Notes: generated by a model not told the origin, from the letters alone. A DNA stretch of 64,000 bases from Lewinellaceae bacterium (GCA_020636005.1 JACJYR010000001.1:2918501-2982500), one strand, 5' to 3'; counted from the stretch's first letter, positions 51,391 through 61,434 are shown. Translations and numbers: made by a program.

Positions 51391-54300
51391 TCACCGCACA
51401 ACCGCCAGGAACCCCTTCAAGACCGTCCCAGCCGCATCGTTCAGGGCCAGTTGGTAGAAGTAAGTACCGACCGGGAGCGGCTTCCCATCGTAGGTGCCGC
51501 CCCAGTCGTTCTGGTAGTCGCCGGTTTCAAATATTTTGCCGCCGTAACGGTTGAACACCAGCAGCGAACTGCCGGGGTAGCTTACCGTACAGGGGATGAT
51601 AAACACATCGTCCGCCCCGTCGCCGTCGGGGGTAATCAGGTTCGGCACGAAGCAATCGGATGGGTCGCCGTTGCTCCCTTCGATGAAGATTCTCACCTGC
51701 GCCGTATCGCACACGTCGGGGCAGTGCATGGAGCAGATACCGTAGCTGAAACCATCCTCGCCGAAAGCGTTGGGATAGGGCCGGTAGCTGATCGTGCCGG
51801 TGCCATCTTCCCGTAGCGTGCCTTTTTTGGGTTTGTTTAAAATGAAAAATTCACGATCGAGGGTACCTTGCCAGGCATCGTTTTCCAGCAAGTCAATGCC
51901 GGACAGGCTGTCGTTGAAAGACAGGATGAAGTTATCACCCGCCGCCGCTATTGTTTCGGAAAAGACCACCACGGTGTCTGCGCTGAACTGCTGGCAAACA
52001 GGGTTGCCCACCTGCCACACGAAGCGGTTGGCGCCAGGTTGAAGGTTGATCACGGGCGTAGCTGCCATTGTGGGGTGGATGATGGCCGCCCCGTCCAGTG
52101 AAACCCATTTGCCCGTGCCGACGACAGGCGGCAAAGCTTGCAGCACAGCTTGGCTTTCACCTTTGCAAATGACCCCGTCGTCGCCTGCAAAGGCCAGTTC
52201 TGCCGACTGTTCCACTACCGTCAGTTCAAAAAATTCCGAAGGCCCGGAGGTGCAACCGTCCTTTTGGGCAACAGCATAATAAGACCCTGCCAGCGACGGC
52301 GAAATGTGGTGTATAGTGAAAGTTGATGCCGCCCCGGCTGCTAACAGGGTGTCGTTTTCATCAAAATAAAACTCATAGGCGATGCCAGCCTGCGGATTGG
52401 AAATAGAGAATTCCGCATCGCTTCCCTCGCATATTTTGGGTTCCCCTGACAAGGCAGGTGTTTCCGGGAGGGGTTTGACAAAAACACTCGTTGAAGCCGA
52501 CATTTGGGCGGAGCAACCCGGAATCCCTACCACCACAAAATAGTCGCCCGCCCTGTTGGCACCCACCGATTCCAACATCGGATTGTGAACAAAAGACTGG
52601 AAGCCTGCCGGCCCTGACCAGGCATAGCTGGCTCCCGGAATGAACTCCGTGAAAAGCTGCACATCCTCCCCCTCGCAGGCGGGAAAAGTAGCGGCGGTTG
52701 TATTCCCGGTTGGCAAACTGGCAGGCAGGCCGGCGACAGACACCACCACCATGTTCGACGGCGGCGGGGCACAACCGTCCACATTGGTTTTTACAAAATA
52801 AATTCCCGCCTGGACGGGCATGACATTGTTCTGAATCAATGTCGGAAAGGCAGTCGTTCCGAGAAGGGAATCACCTGATCCATTATTGAAAAACCACTGG
52901 TACAGCACGCTGCTGCCGGGGTAGCTGCTGGCATCCAGTTGGAGCGTTTCGCCCTGGCAAAGCTGCTGATCGGAAACCGTGAGCACCGGCGGCGGCGGCA
53001 TTGTTACATAATCAACGGACACAGACTGGCTGGCCGAAACACAGCCTTGTTGCGACTGCAAAGTGAGCGTATAAGCACCTTCGTTTTGGCTTTGCAAAAC
53101 GGCAATGTCGAGCGGGAACGGCCCTGCGGGGTTCGCAGAGCCAGTAAAGTAGAGGCCATTTGGCCCGGTCCAGGTGTACTGTACGTTGCCGCTCAACGGA
53201 ACACTGTTCGCTGCGGTCAATTGTACAGCAGCACCTTCGCAATAGCTTCCGCCCCCGGTCAAATCTTCGATAGCCGGGACGGGGTAGGTGGGCACGGTCG
53301 TCGTAGCCAACACCTCCGTTTCGCAGCCGCCCGATTTTACCGTCAGTTCAAAAGTAGTGCTATCCATCAGCAGCACCGTTGGGTTCTGTTCAAATGAAAT
53401 AACCTGCGGGGAGCCGGCTTTCCGCCATTCATAAACGCCATTGGCGACGGGGGCGGCGAAGAGCGCTACCATTTCACCGGGACAGGCCGCACCGCTGTTG
53501 CCTGCGCTAGCCACCGGGAGTGGTTTTATCTCAACGGGTATGGGGTCGGAGAAGGCGGATGGGCAGGTATTGTGGATGGTTTTCACCAAAAAAGGCGGCA
53601 CGGCCGATGTGTCGTTGGTGGCAATGGCCAGGGTGGCTTCGCCTGTACCAATAGAGGTACCGTTGCCATTTTGCCATTCGTAGAACACGTCGCCGCTCAG
53701 TACGGGGTTTTGCACCGTCAGCACGATGGCGTCTTCCGGGCAAACGGGGCTGTTGGTCGCTACCTGCGGCGTGGGCGGCACGGGCAGGATACCATCTACC
53801 ACAAAGCCCTCGCTGGCAACGCAGCCGTTTGTGCCGACGACCGAAAGGGCGTATGCACCGATGTCGTTGAACTGGGTATTGTAAATGAGGGGAGTGGGCG
53901 AATCGGAAGTGAAGCCGTTCGGCCCCGTCCAGTGCCAGGACGCTATGCCGGTGGTGTTGGAGAAAAACTGCAACGAGCCGCCCTCACAGTTTTGCGTGAG
54001 GTAAAACGAAGGCTCCGGGCTGGGTGGCGTCAACACGTCCACAAAGGTTTCGGCAGAGGTCAGCACACAGGCCCCGACAGTGGCCCGCACTTTGTAATTT
54101 CCCTCGTTGGACGCCTGTACACCGTTGAGGTTCAGCAGGTTGGAAGTGGCCCCGAAGATGGGCGTGTTGTTCCGGTACCACTGGTAGCTGACCGGAAAGT
54201 TGTTGTAGGGCTGTGCCGAAAGCTGTACGTTGCCACCGGGACAGGCATCGCCGCTACTCTGAACGATGGGCGTTGGTACAGCATCCACCACCCCGGTCAC

Positions 54301-56601
54301 CTGGAAGGGGTTCATCGTTTTACAGCCAAAAAAATTGGTCACTTCGAGCAGATAGCCCCCGTTGCTGGCGGCGCTGGCGCCGGGTATGATGGGGTTTTCC
54401 ACCTGTGAAACGAAACCGTTGGCACCTGTCCACAAAAAGCTAAGGCCGGTGCCCGTGGCATTGGCATTGAGTTTCAAATTGGCGGGGGCGCAGTCAGCGG
54501 CTATCTGGTAGCTGAATTCCGGGAAGGCCGACGGCTTGGGGTGCAGGCCGATTGTCGTGGCCGAGGTATTGTCCGACATGCAGCCATTGAGTTCTACCTG
54601 CAATTCAAAGGTTTGCTCCGAAGAGATATTGGCTAAAACGGGATTTAGCTGCATGGAAAAGAGGGCCGTCTCTCCCTGTTTTTTCCAGTAATAAATAGCG
54701 CCCGGCAACTGGTTGCCTGACAGTTCGGCGCTGTTGCCGTAGCAAACCGGGCCATTGTTGGTGGCAAAGGCCACAGGGCGGGGCTTGATGTTTACGGAAA
54801 CAGTTCCGCTTTCGGCGGTACAGCCATAAGCATCCGTCACCCGCACTTTCCAGTTTCCGGGAAGATAAGCGGTGTGGCCATTGGGAATTTCGGTGGCCAG
54901 CCCCGTAGTGGTCAGGCCGGGCAGCGAGAGTGTGGCCGCACTTTGGCCCGCTGGACCGATCCATTCGTATTTGGCAGCGTCAATATCTGTGGTCAATTGG
55001 ATTTCGTCGCCCTGGCATACGGGGGCATTGCTCAGCAGGGTGGGCGTCGCAGGGGGTGGCACTACCTGCATGGCAGCAGAGGCAGTGGCGGGCGAGCAGC
55101 CAGGAGCTTGTACCGCCAGCGTGTAGGTGCCGGATTGAAAAAGGTTTGCGTTTAAGATGGCGGGATCAGGAAGGTTGGAAGTAAAGCCATTCGGCCCCGA
55201 CCATTGGTAAACTGCATTGTTTGGCAACGGGCTTGGCGACAGGAGTTTTAAGCCAGTATCACTGCCTTTGCAGACGTTGGCCGGTACGTCCAATTCAAGG
55301 GAAAAGTTGTTGTTTTCTTCCAGCAAAATGGCCGCTCCTTGCGCTTCAACCTGGCAACCCTGGTAATTGCCCCTCACCTTCGGCTGATAAGCTTGTGCAG
55401 CGAGGCCGTTGAAGTAGCTGTTGCCCGTCCAGGTTTGCCCGCCATCCACGCTGTACTGTATATTGTCGGCACCGGAAGCAAAGATATGGATCATGCCATT
55501 GTCCATGCCCAGGCAGGCTACGGGGCCTGCCGTATGTAAACTATCAATGGAAAGCAGGTTGGCGGTATAGAGGCAGCCCATGCAGGGCGCTGCATAGTTA
55601 TTGCTGGTACAGGTATTGGCTGCCATGCCATTTTTCAGCACCACCTGCTGCCCCACGGCTGCCGCCTGCGAGTTGGGCGGCATAAAGTCGTCGTCTGCAT
55701 TGTTCACCAAAAAAATTGAATCGCCCTGGCAACTGCCGCCGTTGGCAAATTTCAACAAGGGCAAACTGGCACCCGGCTGCAGAACGAAGCCCTGCCCGCT
55801 GGCATTCATACGGAACTGGATGTAGTCGAAACCGGGCGCCTCCGCCGGAGAATCGAAGCGGGAGAGGTTTGCGAAAGAAAGGGCGTTCGGCTGCAAGCTG
55901 GCCAATTGGTGAACCTCGAAAAAACCGGTCGGTACTTTCACGGCTACCCGCAGCGAGGCGAGGGTGTCCGTTTGCCAAAGCGGGCTTGTTTGCAGGGTGA
56001 TTTGGTAAAAACCATTGGGCAACAGTTCCAGGCCGTACGTTATCCCGCAGTTGGACAGGGCAAAGCAGTTGGCCGAACCCTGGCCGTAGTTGCCGGTGTA
56101 GGCGTCGCCGCCCGCCCCCTCGATGGTGAAGGTATTGCCGATGGGCAGGTTCAAGTTGTTGTACAGGTAAAGCGGGTCGGTGAAATGGTCGAGTATTTCA
56201 AAAGCACCCGTACAGCCTTTTGCATTTTCAAAAGAGAAAAGCGGCACTTCCACGCCTTGTTGGAAAACGATGTCCGTAGTGGCTGCCAAAAGTTTGAATA
56301 CGGCATAGTCGGCGCCTGCATTCCCTGAAGGGTGTTCGATTATTTGTACCAAGGCCCACTGCCCGGCATGGCTGTGCAGGTTGTTCGGTTGAAACGAGCC
56401 GGCGGGCACGACCATCGTTACCTGGGCTTGTGGCACCAGGTTGTCGAGCGGTGGCAGGAAATCTGACTGTGGGCGGGCGGACAGGGTGTAGGTCTTGCCA
56501 TCGGTTTGAAGCTGCAGTTTGAGTTCGATTTGCGAAAATAGCCGGGTGGTGCCAGTGCAAAGCAGGGCGAGTAATAGTATCAGTGTTGATTTTTCCCTCA
56601 T
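51391..56601 (-). CDS. Giant T9SS type B adhesin paired with PorP/SprF
   Basis: 1736 residues; signal peptide at the N-terminus (MREKSTLILLLALLCTGTTR, cleaved near LFSQ). The body is mostly Ig/PKD-like modules of 80-90 residues with the pattern VQLSAQPY ... YQWYRNNTPI ... NEGNYKVRATVGAC and ... YTWTGPNGLYF. Near the end is a Big-type module (AGDNFILSFNDSLSGIDLLE ... TGTISYRPYPNAFGEDGFSY), then the type B sorting domain (CFVPNLITPDGDGADDVFII ... NRYGGKIFETGDYQNDWGGT ... VGTYFYQLAL). Expected to be exported by the T9SS and held at the surface by the PorP/SprF protein encoded next. Confidence 0.88.
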   Translation of the reverse strand: MREKSTLILLLALLCTGTTRLFSQIELKLQLQTDGKTYTLSARPQSDFLPPLDNLVPQAQVTMVVPAGSFQPNNLHSHAGQWALVQIIEHPSGNAGADYAVFKLLAATTDIVFQQGVEVPLFSFENAKGCTGAFEILDHFTDPLYLYNNLNLPIGNTFTIEGAGGDAYTGNYGQGSANCFALSNCGITYGLELLPNGFYQITLQTSPLWQTDTLASLRVAVKVPTGFFEVHQLASLQPNALSFANLSRFDSPAEAPGFDYIQFRMNASGQGFVLQPGASLPLLKFANGGSCQGDSIFLVNNADDDFMPPNSQAAAVGQQVVLKNGMAANTCTSNNYAAPCMGCLYTANLLSIDSLHTAGPVACLGMDNGMIHIFASGADNIQYSVDGGQTWTGNSYFNGLAAQAYQPKVRGNYQGCQVEAQGAAILLEENNNFSLELDVPANVCKGSDTGLKLLSPSPLPNNAVYQWSGPNGFTSNLPDPAILNANLFQSGTYTLAVQAPGCSPATASAAMQVVPPPATPTLLSNAPVCQGDEIQLTTDIDAAKYEWIGPAGQSAATLSLPGLTTTGLATEIPNGHTAYLPGNWKVRVTDAYGCTAESGTVSVNIKPRPVAFATNNGPVCYGNSAELSGNQLPGAIYYWKKQGETALFSMQLNPVLANISSEQTFELQVELNGCMSDNTSATTIGLHPKPSAFPEFSYQIAADCAPANLKLNANATGTGLSFLWTGANGFVSQVENPIIPGASAASNGGYLLEVTNFFGCKTMNPFQVTGVVDAVPTPIVQSSGDACPGGNVQLSAQPYNNFPVSYQWYRNNTPIFGATSNLLNLNGVQASNEGNYKVRATVGACVLTSAETFVDVLTPPSPEPSFYLTQNCEGGSLQFFSNTTGIASWHWTGPNGFTSDSPTPLIYNTQFNDIGAYALSVVGTNGCVASEGFVVDGILPVPPTPQVATNSPVCPEDAIVLTVQNPVLSGDVFYEWQNGNGTSIGTGEATLAIATNDTSAVPPFLVKTIHNTCPSAFSDPIPVEIKPLPVASAGNSGAACPGEMVALFAAPVANGVYEWRKAGSPQVISFEQNPTVLLMDSTTFELTVKSGGCETEVLATTTVPTYPVPAIEDLTGGGSYCEGAAVQLTAANSVPLSGNVQYTWTGPNGLYFTGSANPAGPFPLDIAVLQSQNEGAYTLTLQSQQGCVSASQSVSVDYVTMPPPPVLTVSDQQLCQGETLQLDASSYPGSSVLYQWFFNNGSGDSLLGTTAFPTLIQNNVMPVQAGIYFVKTNVDGCAPPPSNMVVVSVAGLPASLPTGNTTAATFPACEGEDVQLFTEFIPGASYAWSGPAGFQSFVHNPMLESVGANRAGDYFVVVGIPGCSAQMSASTSVFVKPLPETPALSGEPKICEGSDAEFSISNPQAGIAYEFYFDENDTLLAAGAASTFTIHHISPSLAGSYYAVAQKDGCTSGPSEFFELTVVEQSAELAFAGDDGVICKGESQAVLQALPPVVGTGKWVSLDGAAIIHPTMAATPVINLQPGANRFVWQVGNPVCQQFSADTVVVFSETIAAAGDNFILSFNDSLSGIDLLENDAWQGTLDREFFILNKPKKGTLREDGTGTISYRPYPNAFGEDGFSYGICSMHCPDVCDTAQVRIFIEGSNGDPSDCFVPNLITPDGDGADDVFIIPCTVSYPGSSLLVFNRYGGKIFETGDYQNDWGGTYDGKPLPVGTYFYQLALNDAAGTVLKGFLAVVR

Positions 56602-57101
56602 GGTGTATGTTTGAGTTTATAGGATGACCATGCGCCGCAGTGTGCGGCAGGGTGAGGGAATGTCCAGCGATGTCGAAAGCGAGAAGTTGTTGGGCAGGCC
56701 ATCAGGCCAAGCAGGATAGCAGGCGGCAGTTTCGATAAAGATTTTGCAACGGGCTTGTACACCGATTGCCTGTTCGCCTACAAAAACTTAAAATATGCAG
56801 ATTTGGGGCAGATACGCCCATGGGATTGTCATGCGGTTTTGGGATCAGCAACAAATATGCCGGATGGGATTCAGGGGGGAGGTGAGTGGGCCAGAAGTCG
56901 GTTTTAAGGTTCAGAGTCCTACTTTTCCCGCGAGGATGATAAGCTTTGGAAACGTAGCACCTGCTTGCAGTTGCGTGAAATTTTGTTTTGCCAACCGTAG
57001 TAATGCAAGCTAATAGGCACCACCCCGAAGCCAATCTGATACAATTCTTTTTGCCGTCCCCATTTCTTTGATTATCCTTGCGACGCCTGTCTTTTTCAAC
57101 T
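56602..57101. other. Gap upstream of the adhesin gene
   Basis: No gene or clear RNA is seen. The minus-strand frame 56702-57034 has no recognisable protein. The divergent promoters of the adhesin and the oxidoreductase must lie in or near this gap. Confidence 0.4.
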
Positions 57102-57211
57102 AAGTAACGATGAAAAAATAAGTTCTCTATTTTGATTTTGAAACCCCAGCAATGGAGAGGTTTTTCAAAAATAATCCCGATGTGAAATCGGGATTATTTT
57201 TCCTTCGATCC
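57102..57211 (-). repeat. Dispersed repeat family A, copy 3 (tandem)
   Basis: Reads AAGTAACGATGAAAAAATAA ... ATAATCCCGATGTGAAATCG ... TCCTTCGATCC, the inverse of the copies at 14906 and 37555. It is followed directly by copy 4, making a tandem pair with a period of about 111 bp. Confidence 0.82.
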
Positions 57212-57212
57212 C

Positions 57213-57322
57213 AAGTAACGATGAAAAAATAAGTTCTCTATTTTGATTTTGAAACCCCGGTACTGGAAGGGTTTTTTAAAAATAATCCCGATGTGAAATC
57301 GGGATTATTTTTCCTCCGATCC
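57213..57322 (-). repeat. Dispersed repeat family A, copy 4 (tandem)
   Basis: Same layout as copy 3, with small differences (CCGGTACTGGAAGG against CCAGCAATGGAGAG). It ends 15 bp before the oxidoreductase start, so the leader of that gene contains two copies of the hairpin. Confidence 0.82.
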
Positions 57323-57337
57323 TAAAATCCGAACACC

Positions 57338-58678
57338 ATGAAAAGAAGGGAATTCATCAAGGAATCAGCCAAGTTAGCTTCGTTAATGGTCATGCCTGCA
57401 TTTGCCGGGGCCACTTTCGCCAAGAACGGTAAATTGAGGACAGCCCATATTGGCGTAGGTGGAATGGGCTTCGAAGATCTAAAGTTCATTTCCTCCCACA
57501 GCATGGTGGAAGTTACCGCTTTATGCGATGTGGATGCCGATAACCTGGCAGCGGCCAAAAAATTGTACCCTGGTGCAAAGGTGTTTACAGATTACAGGAA
57601 GATGTTGGGAGAAATAGGGAAGGAGCTAGATGCGGTCATTGTGTCAACACCCGATCACACGCATGCGCCGGCCTCTTTGGCAGCCATGAAAATTGGGAAA
57701 CCGGTGTATTGCCAAAAACCGTTGACCCACCATGTGCTGGAGGCCAGGGAGATGGCCCGGGTGGCAAAGGAGAAGAACTTAGTGACCCAAATGGGGATTC
57801 AGGTACATTCTTTTTATGATTATAAATTGGCCACCCTGTTAATACAATCCGGCATCATCGGCAAGGTGAAATGCGTGAGGGCGTGGTCTCCCAAGAACTG
57901 GGGCTTCGATGGCGCTGCACCGGAGGGAAGCGATCCCGTGCCTCCGGCTTTAGATTGGAACCTGTGGCTGGGGACTTCCGCAGAGCGGCCCTACAAAAAG
58001 GATGTTTACCACCCTGGCAACTGGCGGAAATTGCTGGACTTCGGCTGCGGTACCCTTGGCGATATGGGGGTGCATATTTTTGACACGCCCTACAATGCGC
58101 TGGAACTGGATGTCCCGAAGACAGTCAAAAACCATTGCAGGAAGCCGACCGGGTTCGGCTATCCGGAAAATAATATTGTGACGTATAAATTTCCCGGCAC
58201 CAGGTACACCACCCGTACTTTAAAATGGGTGTGGTACGATGGCCCTGGCGCCCCGGAACAGCACAAGGATCTGATGCTGCCGGGCAATGAACCGCTGCCC
58301 GATCAGGGCGCTATGTTTATAGGTAAAAAAGGCAGGTTGCTCCTGCCGCACTTCATGCAGCTCCCCAAATGGATTGTGGGTGGCAAATATGAAGCGTTGG
58401 ACTTGTCGCAGGTGGAGGGAGCGAAGGCACTGGGCGAGCCCATCAGGAATTATGATACGGAAGGGAAAAAGCATTACCACCAGTTTGTGGATGCCTGCCT
58501 CGGAAAAGCGGAATGCAGCGCCCCGTTCTCTTATGCGTCCAGGCTGACGGAGACCATTCTGCTGGGCGTGATTGCCGGGCGTTTTCCAAACAAAACCTTG
58601 CATTGGAACCGGGAGACTGCCACCTTTTCCGACCCGGAAGCAAACCGGTTTTTGAAGGGTGCCTACCGGGATTTTTGA
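57338..58678 (+). CDS. Gfo/Idh/MocA-family oxidoreductase with export signal
   Basis: 446 residues. It begins MKRREFIKESAKLASLMVMP, a Tat-type signal in which the usual twin Arg (RR) lies at positions 3-4. The Rossmann part has LRTAHIGVGGMGFEDLKF (GxGxxG variant), CDVDADNLAAAKKLYP and AVIVSTPDHTHAPASLAAMK, then KPVYCQKPLTHHVLEAREMA, where EKP of classical members is QKP. The C-terminal domain is typical of the Bacteroidota Gfo/Idh group (FDFGCGTLGDMGVHIFDTPY-like). It probably oxidises or reduces a sugar derivative in the periplasm using NAD(P); substrate unknown. No sugar operon surrounds it. Confidence 0.88.
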   Translation: MKRREFIKESAKLASLMVMPAFAGATFAKNGKLRTAHIGVGGMGFEDLKFISSHSMVEVTALCDVDADNLAAAKKLYPGAKVFTDYRKMLGEIGKELDAVIVSTPDHTHAPASLAAMKIGKPVYCQKPLTHHVLEAREMARVAKEKNLVTQMGIQVHSFYDYKLATLLIQSGIIGKVKCVRAWSPKNWGFDGAAPEGSDPVPPALDWNLWLGTSAERPYKKDVYHPGNWRKLLDFGCGTLGDMGVHIFDTPYNALELDVPKTVKNHCRKPTGFGYPENNIVTYKFPGTRYTTRTLKWVWYDGPGAPEQHKDLMLPGNEPLPDQGAMFIGKKGRLLLPHFMQLPKWIVGGKYEALDLSQVEGAKALGEPIRNYDTEGKKHYHQFVDACLGKAECSAPFSYASRLTETILLGVIAGRFPNKTLHWNRETATFSDPEANRFLKGAYRDF

Positions 58679-58807
58679 GGATGGCCAACCATCCCAACCT
58701 TAATATTCATTTGCAAAAAACCAGTTGGCGTAAAGTATATATTCTCCGGAAAGCACCCCACAACATCGGATTGAAAGCAGGTGGAAAAAATCATCCACAA
58801 AAGCTTC

Positions 58808-58930
58808 ATGATAGATTTACAACAAAAAATCGAAGTGCTGAGGACAAAAGGCTTTTATGGCCCGTTTGAACAATCCGTACAGGAAATACGCTTTACCTCC
58901 GATAAAAATTTTTTCAAAACCAAAACCTGA
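58808..58930 (+). CDS. Possible 40-residue protein
   Basis: ATG at 58808, TGA at 58928-58930, five bases before the DUF1328 gene start. The peptide (MIDLQQKIEVLRTKGFYGPF ... EIRFTSDKNFFKTKT) has a short helix and is polar, without a signal or membrane segment. Tight spacing to the next gene supports translation. I recognise no family. Confidence 0.35.
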   Translation: MIDLQQKIEVLRTKGFYGPFEQSVQEIRFTSDKNFFKTKT

Positions 58931-58935
58931 TCGTC

Positions 58936-59112
58936 ATGCTAAAATGGGCTTTGATTTTCTTCATAATTGCCATCGTGGCCGGGATACTAGGCTTCTCGGG
59001 TATCGCCGCAGGGGCTGCTTCCATTGCCAAAATACTTTTATTCCTGTTCCTGGCATTGGCAGCCATCTTTCTCATCCTTGGTTACACTGTTTTCAAAAAG
59101 GTAGCTGACTAA
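58936..59112 (+). CDS. DUF1328 small membrane protein (YtjA-like)
   Basis: 58 residues: MLKWALIFFIIAIVAGILGF then SGIAAGAASIAKILLFLFLA and a third hydrophobic stretch ending FKKVAD. The GFSGIAAGAASIAKILL centre is the DUF1328 signature. Two TM helices are predicted. Members are common stress-associated inner-membrane proteins of unknown function. Length is normal for the family. A terminator follows 25 bp downstream. Confidence 0.88.
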   Translation: MLKWALIFFIIAIVAGILGFSGIAAGAASIAKILLFLFLALAAIFLILGYTVFKKVAD

Positions 59113-59136
59113 AAATACATTTCATCAACTGCCATG

Positions 59137-59175
59137 AAAATGCCGTATTCCCAACCCGAATATGGCATTTTTATT
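59137..59175 (+). terminator. Terminator after the DUF1328 gene
   Basis: AAATGCCGTATTC (59138-59150) pairs with GAATATGGCATTT (59158-59170), one mismatch, then TTATT. The flanking A and T runs allow action on both strands. Confidence 0.65.
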
Positions 59176-59299
59176 AGGTGTAAAACCCTTTACCACTTCA
59201 AGATGTTTTATCGCCTTTCAAGGCAGTTAGCAGCCATATCAATCTGGTTGTGAATGCCCATGTATCACTCTTTCGACCCTTACTTCTAAAAAAATTTCA

Positions 59300-59959
59300 A
59301 TGCTCGAAGTCCAGCAACTTACGAAAACATACCACTCCGGCAATAAGTCGCTCACCGTACTCGACGATGTAAGTTTTAATATAGCAGAAGGGCAAACCTT
59401 CTCCATCGTAGGCCCATCGGGCAGCGGTAAGACGACACTGCTCGGCCTTTGTGCCGGTTTGGACAGGGCAAGCTCCGGCTCCGTCACCTTGAACGGCGTA
59501 CGTTTGGACAACCTGGACGAAGACGAACGGGCAGAGGTACGGAACAAATACGTGGGTTTTGTTTTTCAGAATTTCCAGCTCATCCCCACCCTCACGGCAC
59601 TCGAAAACGTGATGGTGCCCATGGAACTACAGGGCCAGAAAGGTGCGGCCAAAAAAGCAATGGAACTGCTGGGGCGGGTGGGCCTTGCCGACCGCCACGA
59701 CCATTACCCGGCACAGCTTTCCGGTGGCGAGCAACAACGGGTAGCGTTGGCCAGGGCTTTTTCCAACAACCCCAAAATCCTGTTCGCCGATGAACCGACC
59801 GGCAACCTCGACCCCGATACCCACGATGTAGTGGAAAAACTGCTCTTCGACCTGAACCGGGAGGCTGGTACTACCCTCGTGCTCGTCACGCACGACCACG
59901 AACTGGCCGCCAAAACACAGCACATCCTTCGGCTGAAAGGCGGCAAAGTTGCTGATTAA
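59300..59959 (+). CDS. ABC transporter ATP-binding protein (LolD/MacB type)
   Basis: 219 residues, normal for the LolD/FtsE/MacB ATPase group. Walker A GPSGSGKT (38-45), Q-loop FVFQNFQLIPTLTALENVMV (87-106), signature LSGGEQ (140-145), Walker B ILFADE (160-165) with the D-loop GNLD, and switch His in LVTHDHE. The pattern QNFQLIPTLTA fits ATPases that power FtsX-type permeases in lipoprotein or peptide export. No permease is adjacent; the permease at 25666 belongs to the matching class, but a partnership is only a guess. The start codon choice is secure, 15 residues before the LTVLDDVSF strand. Confidence 0.92.
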   Translation: MLEVQQLTKTYHSGNKSLTVLDDVSFNIAEGQTFSIVGPSGSGKTTLLGLCAGLDRASSGSVTLNGVRLDNLDEDERAEVRNKYVGFVFQNFQLIPTLTALENVMVPMELQGQKGAAKKAMELLGRVGLADRHDHYPAQLSGGEQQRVALARAFSNNPKILFADEPTGNLDPDTHDVVEKLLFDLNREAGTTLVLVTHDHELAAKTQHILRLKGGKVAD

Positions 59960-60048
59960 GCCTTTGTTAAGACTTCCTCCTTTGCGTTTCCTGCCGATTA
60001 GCCCTATTTTTGCGGCTCTCAAATCTCTTCATTCAAAATTCAAAACTC

Positions 60049-61434
60049 ATGAGGTCCCTGGCATTTGCTTTTTTCTCCGCTGTACTGTTGTTTCTCACCA
60101 CGGCTTTTTTGCCTTCCCCACCAGACAAGGGCGAGGTGCTGCTCAACTGCAACCTCAACTCCTGCAACAAGGTGGATTCCCTCTTCCTCTACGAGTTCAA
60201 TGGGGTTGTTTTCAAAAAAGTGCAGACAGCACCGACTACCGACTGGCAGTCTTACCAGTTCAAGGTGCCGGCCACTGCGCCCCGCTTCTATTACGTCGGC
60301 ATCGAGGGCAACAACATCAAGCCGCTCATCCTGGGCACGGAGGAGAAGGTGACCATGAACGGCTCCTGCCAACAGTTCCAGGGAGCACAACTGCCGGATT
60401 CCGAATTGAACACCCAATACGAAGAAATTAAAAACACCCTCAACCAACAGAAAAACGAACTAACCAACTACCTGCGCCAAATGCAGGCAGCCAACGCCCA
60501 GAACAACGTAGAGATGGTAAACACCATTATCCTGCAAATGGGCGACCTGGACCGCCGCCGCCTGGAAATGCTGGAATCTTTGAAAAAAACCAGCCCTTAT
60601 CTTTCCAAGGTCGTTGCCCTGAACACCTACCTGAGCTACCAAAATCACGGCACCAGCGACCTGGACGAAATCAGCTATTTCGCCACCAAGTATTTCGAGT
60701 TCGTAGATTGGAAAGACCCAGACTACAACTATATGCCCTGGGTGTATGAAGGCATCAAAGGCTATGTGCAGACCCTGGCCTCCGTCAATCTTCCGACTGC
60801 CAGCCAGAAGGATTTCATGGACAGGATACTGCACCAAATCCCCGCCAATTCCCGCACCTACATGCTGGCGCTGGGCGGCACCATCGCCGGCTTCCAGGCT
60901 GCCAAAAGCCCCCTCATGGCAGACTACGCAAAGCTTTATGTTGATAAGTACAAAAACACTGAGCCGGAAGCCCTGGCACAAATCAAGCAAATGCTCAAGA
61001 TGTCGTCCAGCAATATCATCGGCGGTGAAGCGCCTGATTTCACAATGAACAACGTGGACGATCAACCCGTGAAGCTGTCCGATTTTCGTGGCAAAGTCAT
61101 GTTGGTGGATTTCTGGGCCAGTTGGTGCGGTCCCTGCCGCCGGGAGAATCCCAATGTTTTAAAGGCTTACAGCAAATACCACGATAAGGGCTTCGACGTG
61201 CTCGGCGTGAGCCTTGACAAGACCAAGGAAAGCTGGCTCGGTGCTATTGAAAAAGACGGCCTCGTCTGGAACCATGTTTCCGACCTGAAGGGCTGGCAGA
61301 ACGAGGCTGCACAACTCTACGGTGTCAGTTCCATCCCACACACTGTGCTGGTAGATCGGGAAGGTAAAATCATTGCCCGCAACCTGCGGGGCGAAGCGCT
61401 GGATGCAAAGCTGGCGGAGATATTCGGCGAGTGA
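60049..61434 (+). CDS. TlpA-like thioredoxin-fold protein with DUF4369-like N-terminus
   Basis: 461 residues from the Met at 60049 (MRSLAFAFFSAVLLFLTTAF, signal peptide). The N-terminal part resembles the DUF4369 beta-domain (CNLNSCNKVDSLFLYEFNGV). A long helical middle follows (about 110-310, EEIKNTLNQQKNELTNYLRQ). The C-terminal roughly 140 residues form an AhpC-TSA/TlpA thioredoxin domain with EAPDFTMNNVDDQPVKLSDF, active-site WCGPC in FWASWCGPCRRENP, and VSSIPHTVLVDREGKIIARN with the cis-Pro. It likely acts as a periplasmic disulfide reductase, for example in cytochrome maturation or stress repair; the partner is unknown. Confidence 0.88.
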   Translation: MRSLAFAFFSAVLLFLTTAFLPSPPDKGEVLLNCNLNSCNKVDSLFLYEFNGVVFKKVQTAPTTDWQSYQFKVPATAPRFYYVGIEGNNIKPLILGTEEKVTMNGSCQQFQGAQLPDSELNTQYEEIKNTLNQQKNELTNYLRQMQAANAQNNVEMVNTIILQMGDLDRRRLEMLESLKKTSPYLSKVVALNTYLSYQNHGTSDLDEISYFATKYFEFVDWKDPDYNYMPWVYEGIKGYVQTLASVNLPTASQKDFMDRILHQIPANSRTYMLALGGTIAGFQAAKSPLMADYAKLYVDKYKNTEPEALAQIKQMLKMSSSNIIGGEAPDFTMNNVDDQPVKLSDFRGKVMLVDFWASWCGPCRRENPNVLKAYSKYHDKGFDVLGVSLDKTKESWLGAIEKDGLVWNHVSDLKGWQNEAAQLYGVSSIPHTVLVDREGKIIARNLRGEALDAKLAEIFGE

